Positions 48,839 to 58,696 of a DNA stretch of 64,000 bases are shown piece by piece. Location: assembly GCF_019097595.1 (NCBI RefSeq), contig NC_080719.1, positions 19,119,501 to 19,183,500 of the forward strand. The letters run 5' to 3'. The position numbers and the translations under genes are program-made. The notes under the pieces are model-generated. The model did not search any database, was not told where the DNA came from, and saw nothing but the letters and a program-made list of their open reading frames with translations. The stretch is from Hemibagrus wyckioides. Its lineage: Eukaryota > Chordata > Actinopteri > Siluriformes > Bagridae. Position 1 is the stretch's first letter, and each line of letters opens with the position of its first letter.

Positions 48839-51800
48839 CTACGTATAAGTCACTCTTGCAGGAATGATGCCGTTTGCCAAATCGTGTCGGATTTCCCATC
48901 GTAAAGCTGAACGCTTCTTCTCTGTAGGCACCACGTAGGTGTTTGGGACGTATGTTCTCTGAGGCTTTGGCTGTAACAAAAAAAAGTCATTTTTATAAAT
49001 CTGCATTCTGCAGTTGGCAATTCTTTGATACAAATATGATTGAAATATGAACTTACAGGTGGAGGCTGGTACGTGAGTTGTTCCTGAGGATTTAAAAGAA
49101 AGTGTTAGTCACATGATCACACAGACTCTACATTTATTTTTAAACATACTGCAAATACAAGACTATATATAAACATGAGTACTGGTACCCTTATGGCCCA
49201 GTGCAGCTCGTTCCTGCGTTTCTCTCCAGGAGGCTTAAACATCTCCCAGTCCTGCTTGTACTGGAAATATCTGAGTGGGAGGAATAATATGACCAATATA
49301 TGTTAAAACACTTACATACGCTAAGATACTAAAGGTGAAGGTAAAAAAAAAAAAAGGAAAAACTTACTTCGCAACAGGATCTGTTTTTTTCAGGTTCCTT
49401 GTGTGTGGGTGATCCATAACTGGACGAATAACTAAGACACAATTGTAAATAATTATAAACAATACACTACAAAAATATATTATTGGTACTACTAAATCCG
49501 TTCGATTTAATAAGGAAGACAATATTACAAGCTGTGCAGAAATTAAACGTAGTTTTGTTTTATATATGAAATGCAGAAAGAACATTTTCTTTTCATATTT
49601 ACTATTGTGAGAATTTTAAACCAGAGAATGGATTATAGACTCAAACCTATTACAGAGGAATTAAGAGTAAATGAGTAAAAAACTTACAGGATTTGGGACG
49701 AGGTCTGAGGTCATTCTCACTGTGTGATCTCATCTAATAAATACAAGAGAGTAGGAGGATTTTTCAACACCAAGAGCAAGATAAAACTGGCAGAAAACTA
49801 CACAAATTGAGTAGCATGTTTGCAGCATCAATACAGGATAGTCACGTGATCGACTCTGATGTTGCAGGACATTCTGATGGTGGGTGACCGTACTGACCAT
49901 GCCTTTAATGTAGTCCTGAAAAGCAGTAGGGAGGTCCTCCGTTGCGGAGCTGTGCCTGTCACTGTAGCTGCTCGTCTCCTCACTTTCAGAGTACCGGTCA
50001 TGAGGAACAGACACATGGAGTTGTGCTAAGCGCTCTTCCAGCTCACTTACTGGCTCTAGATAGATAAATAGATAGTGAGTGAGAGTGGGAGAGAGAGAGA
50101 GAGAGACAGAGGCAGAGACACAGAGAGAGAGAGAGACAGAGAAAGAGAGAGAGAGATCATCTATAGCACATGCCATCAAACCAGTCCTCATGCCTTAGAT
50201 CTTTACACTTAATTTTATTGCCCCCACAAATTCAAAACTAACTGAAGGAGCTTCAGCAAGGGGTTGAAGTACTTAGGCTAGAATAATATTGTTCTAGCCA
50301 TCAGCTGGTCATGACGAACAGCCAATACTTTAGCAATATGAAATGATTAAAGCATCACTGTGACTCAAACTTAACTACTTATAAAAAGCATAACTAACTG
50401 AAGTTCAACCAATCCTATTTAAAATACAGTGGAACCTCGGCATATGAATGCACTCCCTTACAAATTTTCTTTTGCCTTAAGAATTGAAATTTTAAAAGAA
50501 ACATGCATCGGCATACAAAGCATTTCTGGCATAGGAACGAACCAACCTGAATGCTGGCTAAGTTGTGCATACATCCGGGAGCTCTGCCAAGCCAAGCCAA
50601 CCGAAGTGGGTTTAAGAATTTTTTCAGTCAGTGAAAGCTGTTTTGAAAGAGTCAACCCACGATACCAATGCATGCTGAAGTCAACAGGACGTGTGTTTTT
50701 TTTGTTGACAGATTGGTAGTGTGGGTGGTCTGTTCTATTTTTAGCCCAAGCTTGGTGGCACGACTTCCTGTCAAGACCCTTGGCATGGAATGCTTGCCTT
50801 GGGTCAGTTCTTTGTAAGCAGCCATACAGTTTACATACACTTCGTATTGGTAATATTTATTTGGTGGCTGGAACAGATTATCTGCATTTACATGATTTAT
50901 TATGGAAAAATTCGTTTTGCAATACAAATTTACGGCCTTAAGCACTCGCCTCCAGAACAAATTAAATTCATATGCCAAGGTTCCACAGTGGTTACAAAAA
51001 CAAAAATAAACCTGTCGGTCGAGTTCAGAAATTACCCTGTGACTTTACTTGCTTTGTTTTCTTGAAACCTTGCCTCGCATGTCCATCGTCAGTCCTATGT
51101 TCTTTTATCCTTGTCACATATTTATTAAGTCTTGTATCAAATGCATCATTGGTGCACACAGGAAATGTTTCGACGTCTTCCCAGTCTTCGCTGCAAAATG
51201 TCACGTTTTGGTTGTTTGTTCTTGTTACCTGGTGATGAATGCTACATGTGGCTTTCGCTTCACGAGCAGGAAGATCAACGCTTTCTGCAGAAAGAGGAAG
51301 TCTTTGAGAATCCTCAGGGCAAAGAGTATTAGATCTCAGTCTGTTCTCATGAACGGTGTCAGTGCCATTATACACACAGCTATCGGCAGCAATATGAGAA
51401 TCAAAAGGGCTCCAATCACCTCTAATTAGTGACACTGAAGGAATTTGTTGCTCAGCCAGGTCTGAAGAAAGCCAGTCTCGATACCAGGACAGATTGGGGT
51501 CGTCTTGAGTGTAATCAGTGTCTAACTCCAATTCAGACAGACTGCAGTCATTTCTAACATCTGGTTCATCTTTAGGCGAGTCTGGTTTATAGGTTCCATA
51601 GCCAGAAGTTAAAATACTCGCCGTGAGGCTGCTTGTGCTACCATGGCAATCCTCATCAAACACTCCAGTTTCATGTGGATCAGGACTATACATCCACATT
51701 TGCTCAGTAGAGCCGTTCTTTTCTCTGTGCTTGGTGTACATTTGGTCAGCTTCATCAGTGCTATCTACTGCATTCTCTGAATGTTGTTTAGCAATGAAAG

Positions 51801-54800
51801 GAATGTTACTTTCTGGGTATTGCTCTGTCAGTCCTCCTTCTGAACACGTCTGTTCGTCGTTCCTCACCGGTTCGCTCATGTCATCTTGGTAGCCGAAAAA
51901 TGTTTTCCATTCATCATCTCTCTCGAATTTTTCTCCTTCTGGTTCCTCACCCTTCGTTACACCCTGCCTCGACTCACTAGCAAAATACTCGATTTCCTCA
52001 TCGCTCTCCAGATCGTCGCTTTCAGACTCCTCCTCCGAACTCACGTTCTTGTCATAAACAAAGCGCTTGCATTGTTCATCCTCGCTGTTTTCATCCACTT
52101 CTTTATCTGCGTCACATTCTTCCTCTTTACTTTGAGCTTCTTCATTTCCAGTGTCTCTCATCAGGTGCTCACTGCCTGGCATTTCCCCTCCAGCACAACC
52201 TTTCTTGATATAATCACTCTTCTGATTTGATCCTGATTTGCAATTTTTTCCTGGGGTTTTCACACTGCGATCATTATGCTGACTCACCTGTTCATCTGTC
52301 AGTTTTCCAGAGTCCTTATCTTTACTTTGCTCCTTAATGTAATACTGTGCATCATCTTCCTTTATGCAATTGTTCGGCTGTTCTCCAGTCTGCTCATTTA
52401 CAGTATCGTCTTTCACACAGTGTTTGTTTTCTGTGTTACCTTCCTGCTTGTAGATTCCAAGCTCTGTCTCAATCCTGTCATCCTTTACATAACACTCTCC
52501 TGGGTCTTCACTTTCCTGGTCAGTCCAGAAAGAGGAGGACAGAGATTCATTGTCCTCTTCATATGTGTAGCTGTAATAAGCTTTATACATTCTGAGGTTT
52601 CCCTTCTTACTGAATTCAAACAGAATATCAGTCCATTCACTGAGCTCTGGCAGATGGCTGATAAGGAGGTAGAGTGACTGTAAGAAGATTAGCACTGATA
52701 CCCAAGATCTCCATATTGAAGAGATTCTAGAGCTATGGCACCACATGGTGGAGACAAGACTGCATGACGGTGGTTAAGGCTCTGGGTCGTTGACCGGATG
52801 ATCAGGGTTCAAGGGGAGCTGTATCATGGCTAACCCTACGATCTGACCCCAACCCCCAAGGATGGGATATGCGAAGCAAGAATTTCACTGTGCAGTAATG
52901 TATATAGGACAAAGACAACTTAACCTTCACTGAGTACACACACACACACACATCACAATGAGTAGTTCTAAACACTACTAAACTTACCAGAGTCTTCGCT
53001 GTATGTAGACTCATCACACACCTCAGAATGTCCCCTGTGCTTCCTGGAAAGAAAAAGATCTGAATTATTTAGCTGAAAAAATTCTTGACCCAAGTCTATC
53101 TTCGATCTTTTATCATTGAAATGCGTTTTTTACTAAAATATTCTTGTCACTCTCAATAGGTACACATCAATTAATTCACTATTTATCTGGTCTTATTATG
53201 AACACACACACACACTTGAATAGAAAAGATTGCATTCCCCACTTTTTTATTTAATGGACGGAAAAAGAAAATGTTTTCAAAGAGAATAACATTATTACAA
53301 TTATTACTATTGTTTCCTATATTATTAATTACATGATTATAACAACAAAATGTTTTACAAGGCCTCTCATTTTCACAATGCCAGGGTTCACTGTAATAAA
53401 ATGTACCGTAAGGGTGTGCTAACTTTTGCACTGAATGTGGATAGTTCACAAAGTGCAGTGTTTATTTGGCATGTACATCAACACTCCCAGATATAAAATT
53501 CATAATACTGTTTAAATTCAGGTGCATGTTTTCTCTCTCTAGTGTCTTAAAGACAGGAAGATGTACCTTAGCACTTTTCTCTTCAGAGGAGGTTTTGGGT
53601 TTGTGTGCGTGTCTCGCTGGAGCCTCACGGGTTCATTGGCCCCGACGTCTGAAGGGTAAATGTCAGAGGATGCATCCTCGACCTCAAGCCTGTTAGGAGC
53701 TGTAGAGGGTCTGATGCATCTGGGAGCCACTGTGTGCTTTATGTAAGAGTCGCAAGGCCCCAGGTTCATGCTGTCATAGTTTTCATCATTAAAAGTTGAG
53801 GTCAGAACCTACAACATAGACATAAAGTTAATAAAATATTTCATATCTTTTGGTGTGATGAATAAGTACTGTGTGTACTGAGCACTCCAACCTGCTCACA
53901 AAGACTTTTCCAAGCCTGTAACTTTCCTTATAGTATTTATTAGTTCTTGATTTAAGCTTTTGAAATACTGATTTCTCCCTGCTCAAAATTTAGCATTAAA
54001 AAACCTGATAAAAATATTGAATTACCCAGAACCAATAGCTGTTTATTGCAGGGGATGTACAACTTCTGAATCTACGCCTCCAAGCACGGTATTCTTTTCT
54101 CTGATCTTTACATGATGACTTAAACCAAAACCTTTCAGCTGAAACGCTCCAGCTGTTTTCCTCTTTAGAAGTTTGGGACTTTTAGAGACACCATTATATT
54201 TTACTTTTGACATTTTCATTTCCCATTATAATAACAGTTTGATGTCAACCTTTTGTTTGTAATAGGTTTGTGGTTCCTATTACAGGGGCTTTTCCAACTT
54301 GCTTTTTTCACACAGGCTCATTCTGATTCAGAAGACAACATGGGTAAGTTTCTCAGAGAAACTACTCTTTTTTTCTGTTAATTAATATAAATTTATAGTT
54401 ACATAATGCATCCTTTTTCGCTCCGTGTCCTAGCTTTAACCCGCGCTAAACTGCATTACATCCAATCCCCTCTTAATACTCCAACACAGTATGAACTTCT
54501 TCAAAGCTCAGTACCAGACTTCTCAAGGTACCAGCACTTCTATGAGTGGTTGATGCAGCAGTTCCATTCATTTATGAAAAGGCTTATCAGACTAAGGCTG
54601 CTAAAACTGTTACTACTACTACACAGGTCACTCAAATCTTGTAAAATAAACGCACCCAAACATCATGTCCCTCTTGTCGTGTTAAACACCCTACATTGTT
54701 GAACCAATACTACTCATGTTGTCTTCTCGTCTTTGCCACACAGAAACAAACAAAATACATTCTAGATCTCAAAAAATACTCCCACATAAGCCCATACCTG

Positions 54801-57458
54801 TGTGTGCTGATCTGCTGCCCTACTGCCAGAATAAATGTAGTTGTACTTGGAAGCAGCACTGGGTACCTGGACTAAATAAATTTAAAAAAAAAAAAGAAAG
54901 AAAGAAAATGTTTCATATGTCTGTGATATGCAGAAACATGAGTTGTTTTAGCGATGTGACCACCAACCTTTCTCTTTAGTAAACGCTGGTGGACTCTTGC
55001 ATGAACTGCTGTGAGATTTTGGAGAGCTCCACTCGGCCGAAGTGCTGCTCTTGGACTTTTCGTGACGAATCAGCAGGTCAAGATCTGTAGACAGGTATGT
55101 CGTAAGACATAAATAATGTTATTATGAAACAGATTACATTTACAATTACAGCATTTGGCAGATTCCCTTATCCAGAGCAACTTACATTTCATCTTATTTT
55201 ATACTATTAAGCAACTGAGGGTTAAGGGCCCTGCTCAAGGGCCCAGCAGTGGTAAATCCCCATTAGGATGGATACACATCAATGCCTGGAAGTCCCGTCC
55301 ACTTTCATTTTGTTTATATGCTTGATTTAGCTAACAGTAGTTGTGCTGATTTCTAATTCCCTGGCAGAATCCTACTTCCCTTTGTGCACTTTCATGATGT
55401 TCAATAGCCTGTAAAGTCTCTCCATGTGCAGCATTAGTAAACTTATATCATAACGCGTGTGAAGGGGGAATCGGATATTGCAAGGAAATTCAGAACAAAG
55501 CTAAACAGCTATTGGTTATGGGTGATTCAATGTTTTTATCTTCTTTTTTTTAGGTTAAATAGTGTGCAGGGAGAAACCAGTATTTCAAAAGCTTAAATTA
55601 AGAACTAATCTCTAAATAAAGTTAAAGGCTTGGCACAAGGTTGGCACAAAATACACATCACACAATATTGCCCATAAGAATAACATTATTATATACTCAG
55701 TGATGATCACATTTTGATATATAAATCACATAGCTAGTAGGGCATGCATGTGCATGTATCCTAAACACTTGCGCATCAAAACGACCTACACGATCCCTTC
55801 TGTAAGACAACTGTCACAGCAGGTCAAATTAAATAATAGGAGCTTTCAGAATATAAGAATACTGCTTTCATTGTGTCCATCTGTGTCCGGTTTTCTCTTC
55901 AGATGGATAAACAGAAACAGAAGGAAGATATTTTTCCTCCTTGCTCTAATGCCATCTCTCATAAATCTCTTACAGGTCAACATCAAACTTTCTGCTTCGA
56001 CAGTCCACAGCTCGTGTATATATATATAGGTTATATATATTATTTTCATAATCGTTACACTATGTAACAAATTTTCACTTTTTCTTGTTCCTGGGAAATA
56101 AGTGTTATTTCCCCATTCTTTGTAACCCAAATAAAGAGAAAAAACCCATCTTAGCCATGAAAGTTTGGGTTAGTTTTGGGCAGTTTATTTTTTTTGTAAA
56201 ATGGGCTAATTTTGAGGTTTTCGTTCTCCAAACCCAAACTTCATGGGGCTTAATGGCTATTTTGTTTATCATTTTCCATTAAGAGTAATACCCAGGAACA
56301 AAAATCATGTTACATAGTGCTATTTTTTCGATTAATCGATGAATCGGATAAACACACCACATTTTTAAATACCTGTTTATTTTTATTTCAAATTAAATTT
56401 ACACATTGGGTGTTACAAATATGAACGTAAAACTAAACCTTTACACTACCAAAATGTTTTTTCCAGCTTTTAAGTGGAAAACTTTAGACCTTTTAAAACT
56501 TAAAGCACAAACTGTTTGTGTTTCTTAAAGAGGCAGAACTACTAGACTAGCAAGTTATGATTCATTCAGTCTTCCAGAAATTTTGCATTGCATTATTTTT
56601 AATTGGTAACAAATACTGATTAAAAACAAATTGTTTGTTTATTTTGATCAAACTGTTTTAATTGGACAGTACTTAACAGTCTGGCACTACAACTATTACC
56701 GCTGTTTATTATCTACATTGTGAATGAGGAGTAACACAGCGCTCTTTACACAATAAACACCGGACACTAGGGCTGTATGATTATGACAAAAATCATAATT
56801 GTTGATTATTCCCTTAAATTGTAATTGCGATTATTAATTACGATTATCACAATTTACATTAAATGGTGTTTTGAATAGCTTTATATCATTGTTTGAAGCA
56901 ACTGCATGCCATATTTTATAACATATAAAAAATTTTATCTTGGTGACTTTACTATCCTATTTCTATGAGGGTGGAATCATCAGAGAGTATCTCTGAGACT
57001 TGACGGTCAATTACCATACTAGTATTTATAATGCTGAGAATTCCTTTTTCAATAGACAGTACAGCCGAATGATGGAGTCTGTTCTGGTCCATTGTTCACC
57101 TAAGCTTTGTATGTATTTTAACTTAAATACTGCCTTAGTTGAATAATAGAAAGTCATGATGTTCAGACTGTAATGTCTTAGCGCTTTAACAGTATATATT
57201 ATATTTAGATCTATCTTTAGACTTATTTAATTTAAGGCTTTTGTACATTTTGGGTATGGAATAATATTCAAAAGGGTCCTTATGTCAGGGGTTCAAGAAT
57301 CAGAGACAGTGGGCCTCCTTTTTTTGACATTAAAAAACATGGGGGGAAAAACACTCACCTCGTTTGAATTCACGCAGCCTTTGTTTCGGTATGTTGCCGT
57401 ATCCCAGTGCAGCTAATTGCTCCTGGATTTCTTCCTCCGAAAAGTCAAGGTCTTCCAT
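48839..57458 (-). CDS. hyls1: HYLS1, centriolar and ciliogenic protein
   Basis: Centriole component needed for cilium assembly. A human missense change causes hydrolethalus syndrome. Coding exons in transcript order: 57458-57359, 55084-54968, (54871-54867, inferred), 53808-53567, 53043-52988, 50055-49898, 49733-49688, 49431-49368, 49270-49189, 49083-49057, 48970-48839. With the 5-nt exon the total is 1029 nt, 342 residues; without it the frame breaks. Recognisable parts: N-terminal [20 protein letters not shown], then HSVAP-type [33 protein letters not shown], the HYLS-1 box region [20 protein letters not shown], and the C-terminal [20 protein letters not shown]. The YKQDWE aspartate lies where the disease residue of human HYLS1 is expected. 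The ATG has an AGGAAATGG context, and a 5' UTR exon probably ends at 58138. Confidence 0.93.
50896..50901 (-). terminator. Candidate polyadenylation signal of nested acidic-protein gene
   Basis: TTTATT on plus (AATAAA on minus), 124 nt beyond the stop codon at 51025. Confidence 0.5.
51025..52746 (-). CDS. Unrecognised 573-residue acidic protein nested in a hyls1 intron
   Basis: A single uninterrupted frame on the same strand as hyls1, wholly inside the intron between exons 53043-52988 and 50055-49898. The ATG has an ideal context (CTCCACCATGT), with an in-frame TAA at 52776-52774 upstream. The N-terminus has a positively charged start, then a hydrophobic helix ([18 protein letters not shown], about residues 15-32), suggesting a membrane anchor or signal anchor. 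The rest is highly acidic and Ser-rich: three related motifs (CYVKDD, CVKDD, CIKEDD, residues about 85-135), an acid run [44 protein letters not shown], and a basic C-terminus after [24 protein letters not shown] on the minus strand (plus 50896-50901) follows the stop. No domain is recognised. The layout loosely recalls PPP1R15-type PP1 regulators (N-terminal helix, acidic middle, VxF near the C-terminus), but their catalytic core signature is absent. Confidence 0.8.
   Translation of the reverse strand: MWCHSSRISSIWRSWVSVLIFLQSLYLLISHLPELSEWTDILFEFSKKGNLRMYKAYYSYTYEEDNESLSSSFWTDQESEDPGECYVKDDRIETELGIYKQEGNTENKHCVKDDTVNEQTGEQPNNCIKEDDAQYYIKEQSKDKDSGKLTDEQVSQHNDRSVKTPGKNCKSGSNQKSDYIKKGCAGGEMPGSEHLMRDTGNEEAQSKEEECDADKEVDENSEDEQCKRFVYDKNVSSEEESESDDLESDEEIEYFASESRQGVTKGEEPEGEKFERDDEWKTFFGYQDDMSEPVRNDEQTCSEGGLTEQYPESNIPFIAKQHSENAVDSTDEADQMYTKHREKNGSTEQMWMYSPDPHETGVFDEDCHGSTSSLTASILTSGYGTYKPDSPKDEPDVRNDCSLSELELDTDYTQDDPNLSWYRDWLSSDLAEQQIPSVSLIRGDWSPFDSHIAADSCVYNGTDTVHENRLRSNTLCPEDSQRLPLSAESVDLPAREAKATCSIHHQVTRTNNQNVTFCSEDWEDVETFPVCTNDAFDTRLNKYVTRIKEHRTDDGHARQGFKKTKQVKSQGNF
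52765..52917 (+). repeat. SINE immediately upstream of the nested gene, internally deleted
   Basis: Begins 'acggtggttaaggctctggg', the tRNA-derived head with 'cagggttcaa', then skips to 'tgtatcatggctaaccct', 'gggatatgcgaagcaagaatttcactgtgcagtaatgtatata'. Same family as 19985-20177. Its head ends 18 nt from the ATG of the nested frame and lies antisense to it. Confidence 0.8.
54867..54871 (-). other. hyls1: Candidate 5-nt microexon of hyls1
   Basis: Minus strand: a long pyrimidine tract, TTTATTTAG, then TCCAG, then GTACCC. Adding these 5 nt turns the otherwise incompatible phases of exons 55084-54968 and 53808-53567 into a continuous frame (Val-Gln inserted). The idea rests on phase and splice signals only. 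Confidence 0.35.
55133..55253 (-). repeat. SINE-type repeat, reverse orientation
   Basis: The minus strand reads 'ccactgctgggcccttgagcagggcccttaaccctc', then 'gctctggataagggaatctgccaaatgctgtaattgtaaatgta', a SINE 3' domain like the one at 46868. It lies in a hyls1 intron. Confidence 0.75.
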
Positions 57459-57555
57459 TTCCTCTGCAGGATTAAAAAAACAAACATAATAATCATTGCT
57501 TGAATATTAGAATAATACAGTGTTGAAGACAGCTAACTTATTACTTCCCCAATCC

Positions 57556-57562
<7 letters not shown>

Positions 57563-57600
<38 letters not shown>

Positions 57601-57625
57601 ATGATGGTTATGATGATGATGATGA
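57563..57625. repeat. (TTA)n then (GAT)n microsatellite
   Basis: About 13 ATT units followed by ATGATG repeats, between hyls1 exon 2 and its putative 5' UTR exon. Confidence 0.9.
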
Positions 57626-58137
57626 TACTCGCTAACACCCAATATCACAGGATTTATATTTATTTTGGAGTTCTTCACATGTTTAATCCAAACCTAAACA
57701 ACAAGTAAGTAAAGAAATGAAGTAGAATTTAGTGGAAAAAAATTAAAGAATAAATAAATCGATACTTGAATAGAAATAATAATAATAATAATAAGCTCTA
57801 GGGCTCCAAACTACAGCTAAAACTTTGTTGCCCATATTTGAATAATGAGATTAATATCAGGAATATTTGGTCCTTTGACCATGAAATAAATAGATTATAG
57901 ATATATATATATATAAACAGAGCAAGTGGTCGTAAGTTTATTATTATTTTATTAATTAAAGCGTCCCTTGCTAAATAATCACATCGACAAGGTAGAATTG
58001 ACCTTATTTTAGTGAGCTGGCCAGAATGAAAACAAACAATTCGTAGTAAATATATTTTAAAACCACACAAAAGAAATGAGGCCACTATTATCAATAATAA
58101 TATTATTAATATTATTATTATTGTTATAAGTGATTAC

Positions 58138-58230
58138 CGTTTCGTCCAGCAATCTGTTTGCTCCAGCGTCAAGACAACAGCAGGCAGTTAGAAACAGCTT
58201 TGAAAATGACGCCCTTCCTTCTAACCACAG
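58138..58230 (-). other. hyls1: Putative 5' non-coding exon of hyls1
   Basis: The minus strand has a donor after GACGAAACG (GTAATC). The coding exon begins after an acceptor at CCTGCAG (exon from 57463), 5 nt before the ATG, so at least one upstream exon is required. The outer boundary is a guess. Confidence 0.45.
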
Positions 58231-58696
58231 TTAAGACAAGTTTCAGGACACAGCGCCACCTACAGGGCTGGAGACACACCGAGTATCACCGCCACTCCAC
58301 CTATTACACAACAAACACAACGCTGATTACTGTTTTTTTTTTAATCAATCGTAAATCAATTGAAAATGCAATGAATGCTTAGAATGTATTTTTTTTATTG
58401 TTTTAATTAAACACAATTTAATAGAGTAAACACAACATGTTAAAGTCCATCATGATGATCATATTGCTGTCTTTGCCTACAGGTATTAGCTGACTCCGCC
58501 CTCTTTCCCACAGACTGTTCCTGCGTCCACCAATCACCTTTCTCCGCCGAGTACGTCCTCATGAATAAACATGAATTTTTAATAGTAGCTCCAGCATCTC
58601 GGCGCACGGTGGGGTGATTCAGTTGAGGAATATTGACAGAAAAAGCGTGAACCCCAAAAAAGGACTTTTTGCATTCTCCGAGTCATCAAGGAGACC
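58231..58696. promoter_or_regulatory. Shared intergenic region between hyls1 and col9a2
   Basis: About 0.5 kb between divergently transcribed genes. It is mostly AT-rich, with a GC-richer stretch at about 58490-58640 that probably holds the col9a2 promoter and 5' UTR. No TATA box is evident. Confidence 0.4.

Noticed and set aside
51049..52677. Several plus-strand frames of 65-133 codons opposite the nested acidic gene.
   Set aside because: They mirror the acidic, Ser-rich codons of the minus-strand gene (Glu/Asp codons read as Leu/Phe/Ser/Val on the other strand) and are much shorter.
54406..54702. A 98-codon plus-strand frame inside a hyls1 intron.
   Set aside because: No recognisable domain, no clear start context or splice signals, and the end is a low-complexity Leu run. 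Treated as chance.
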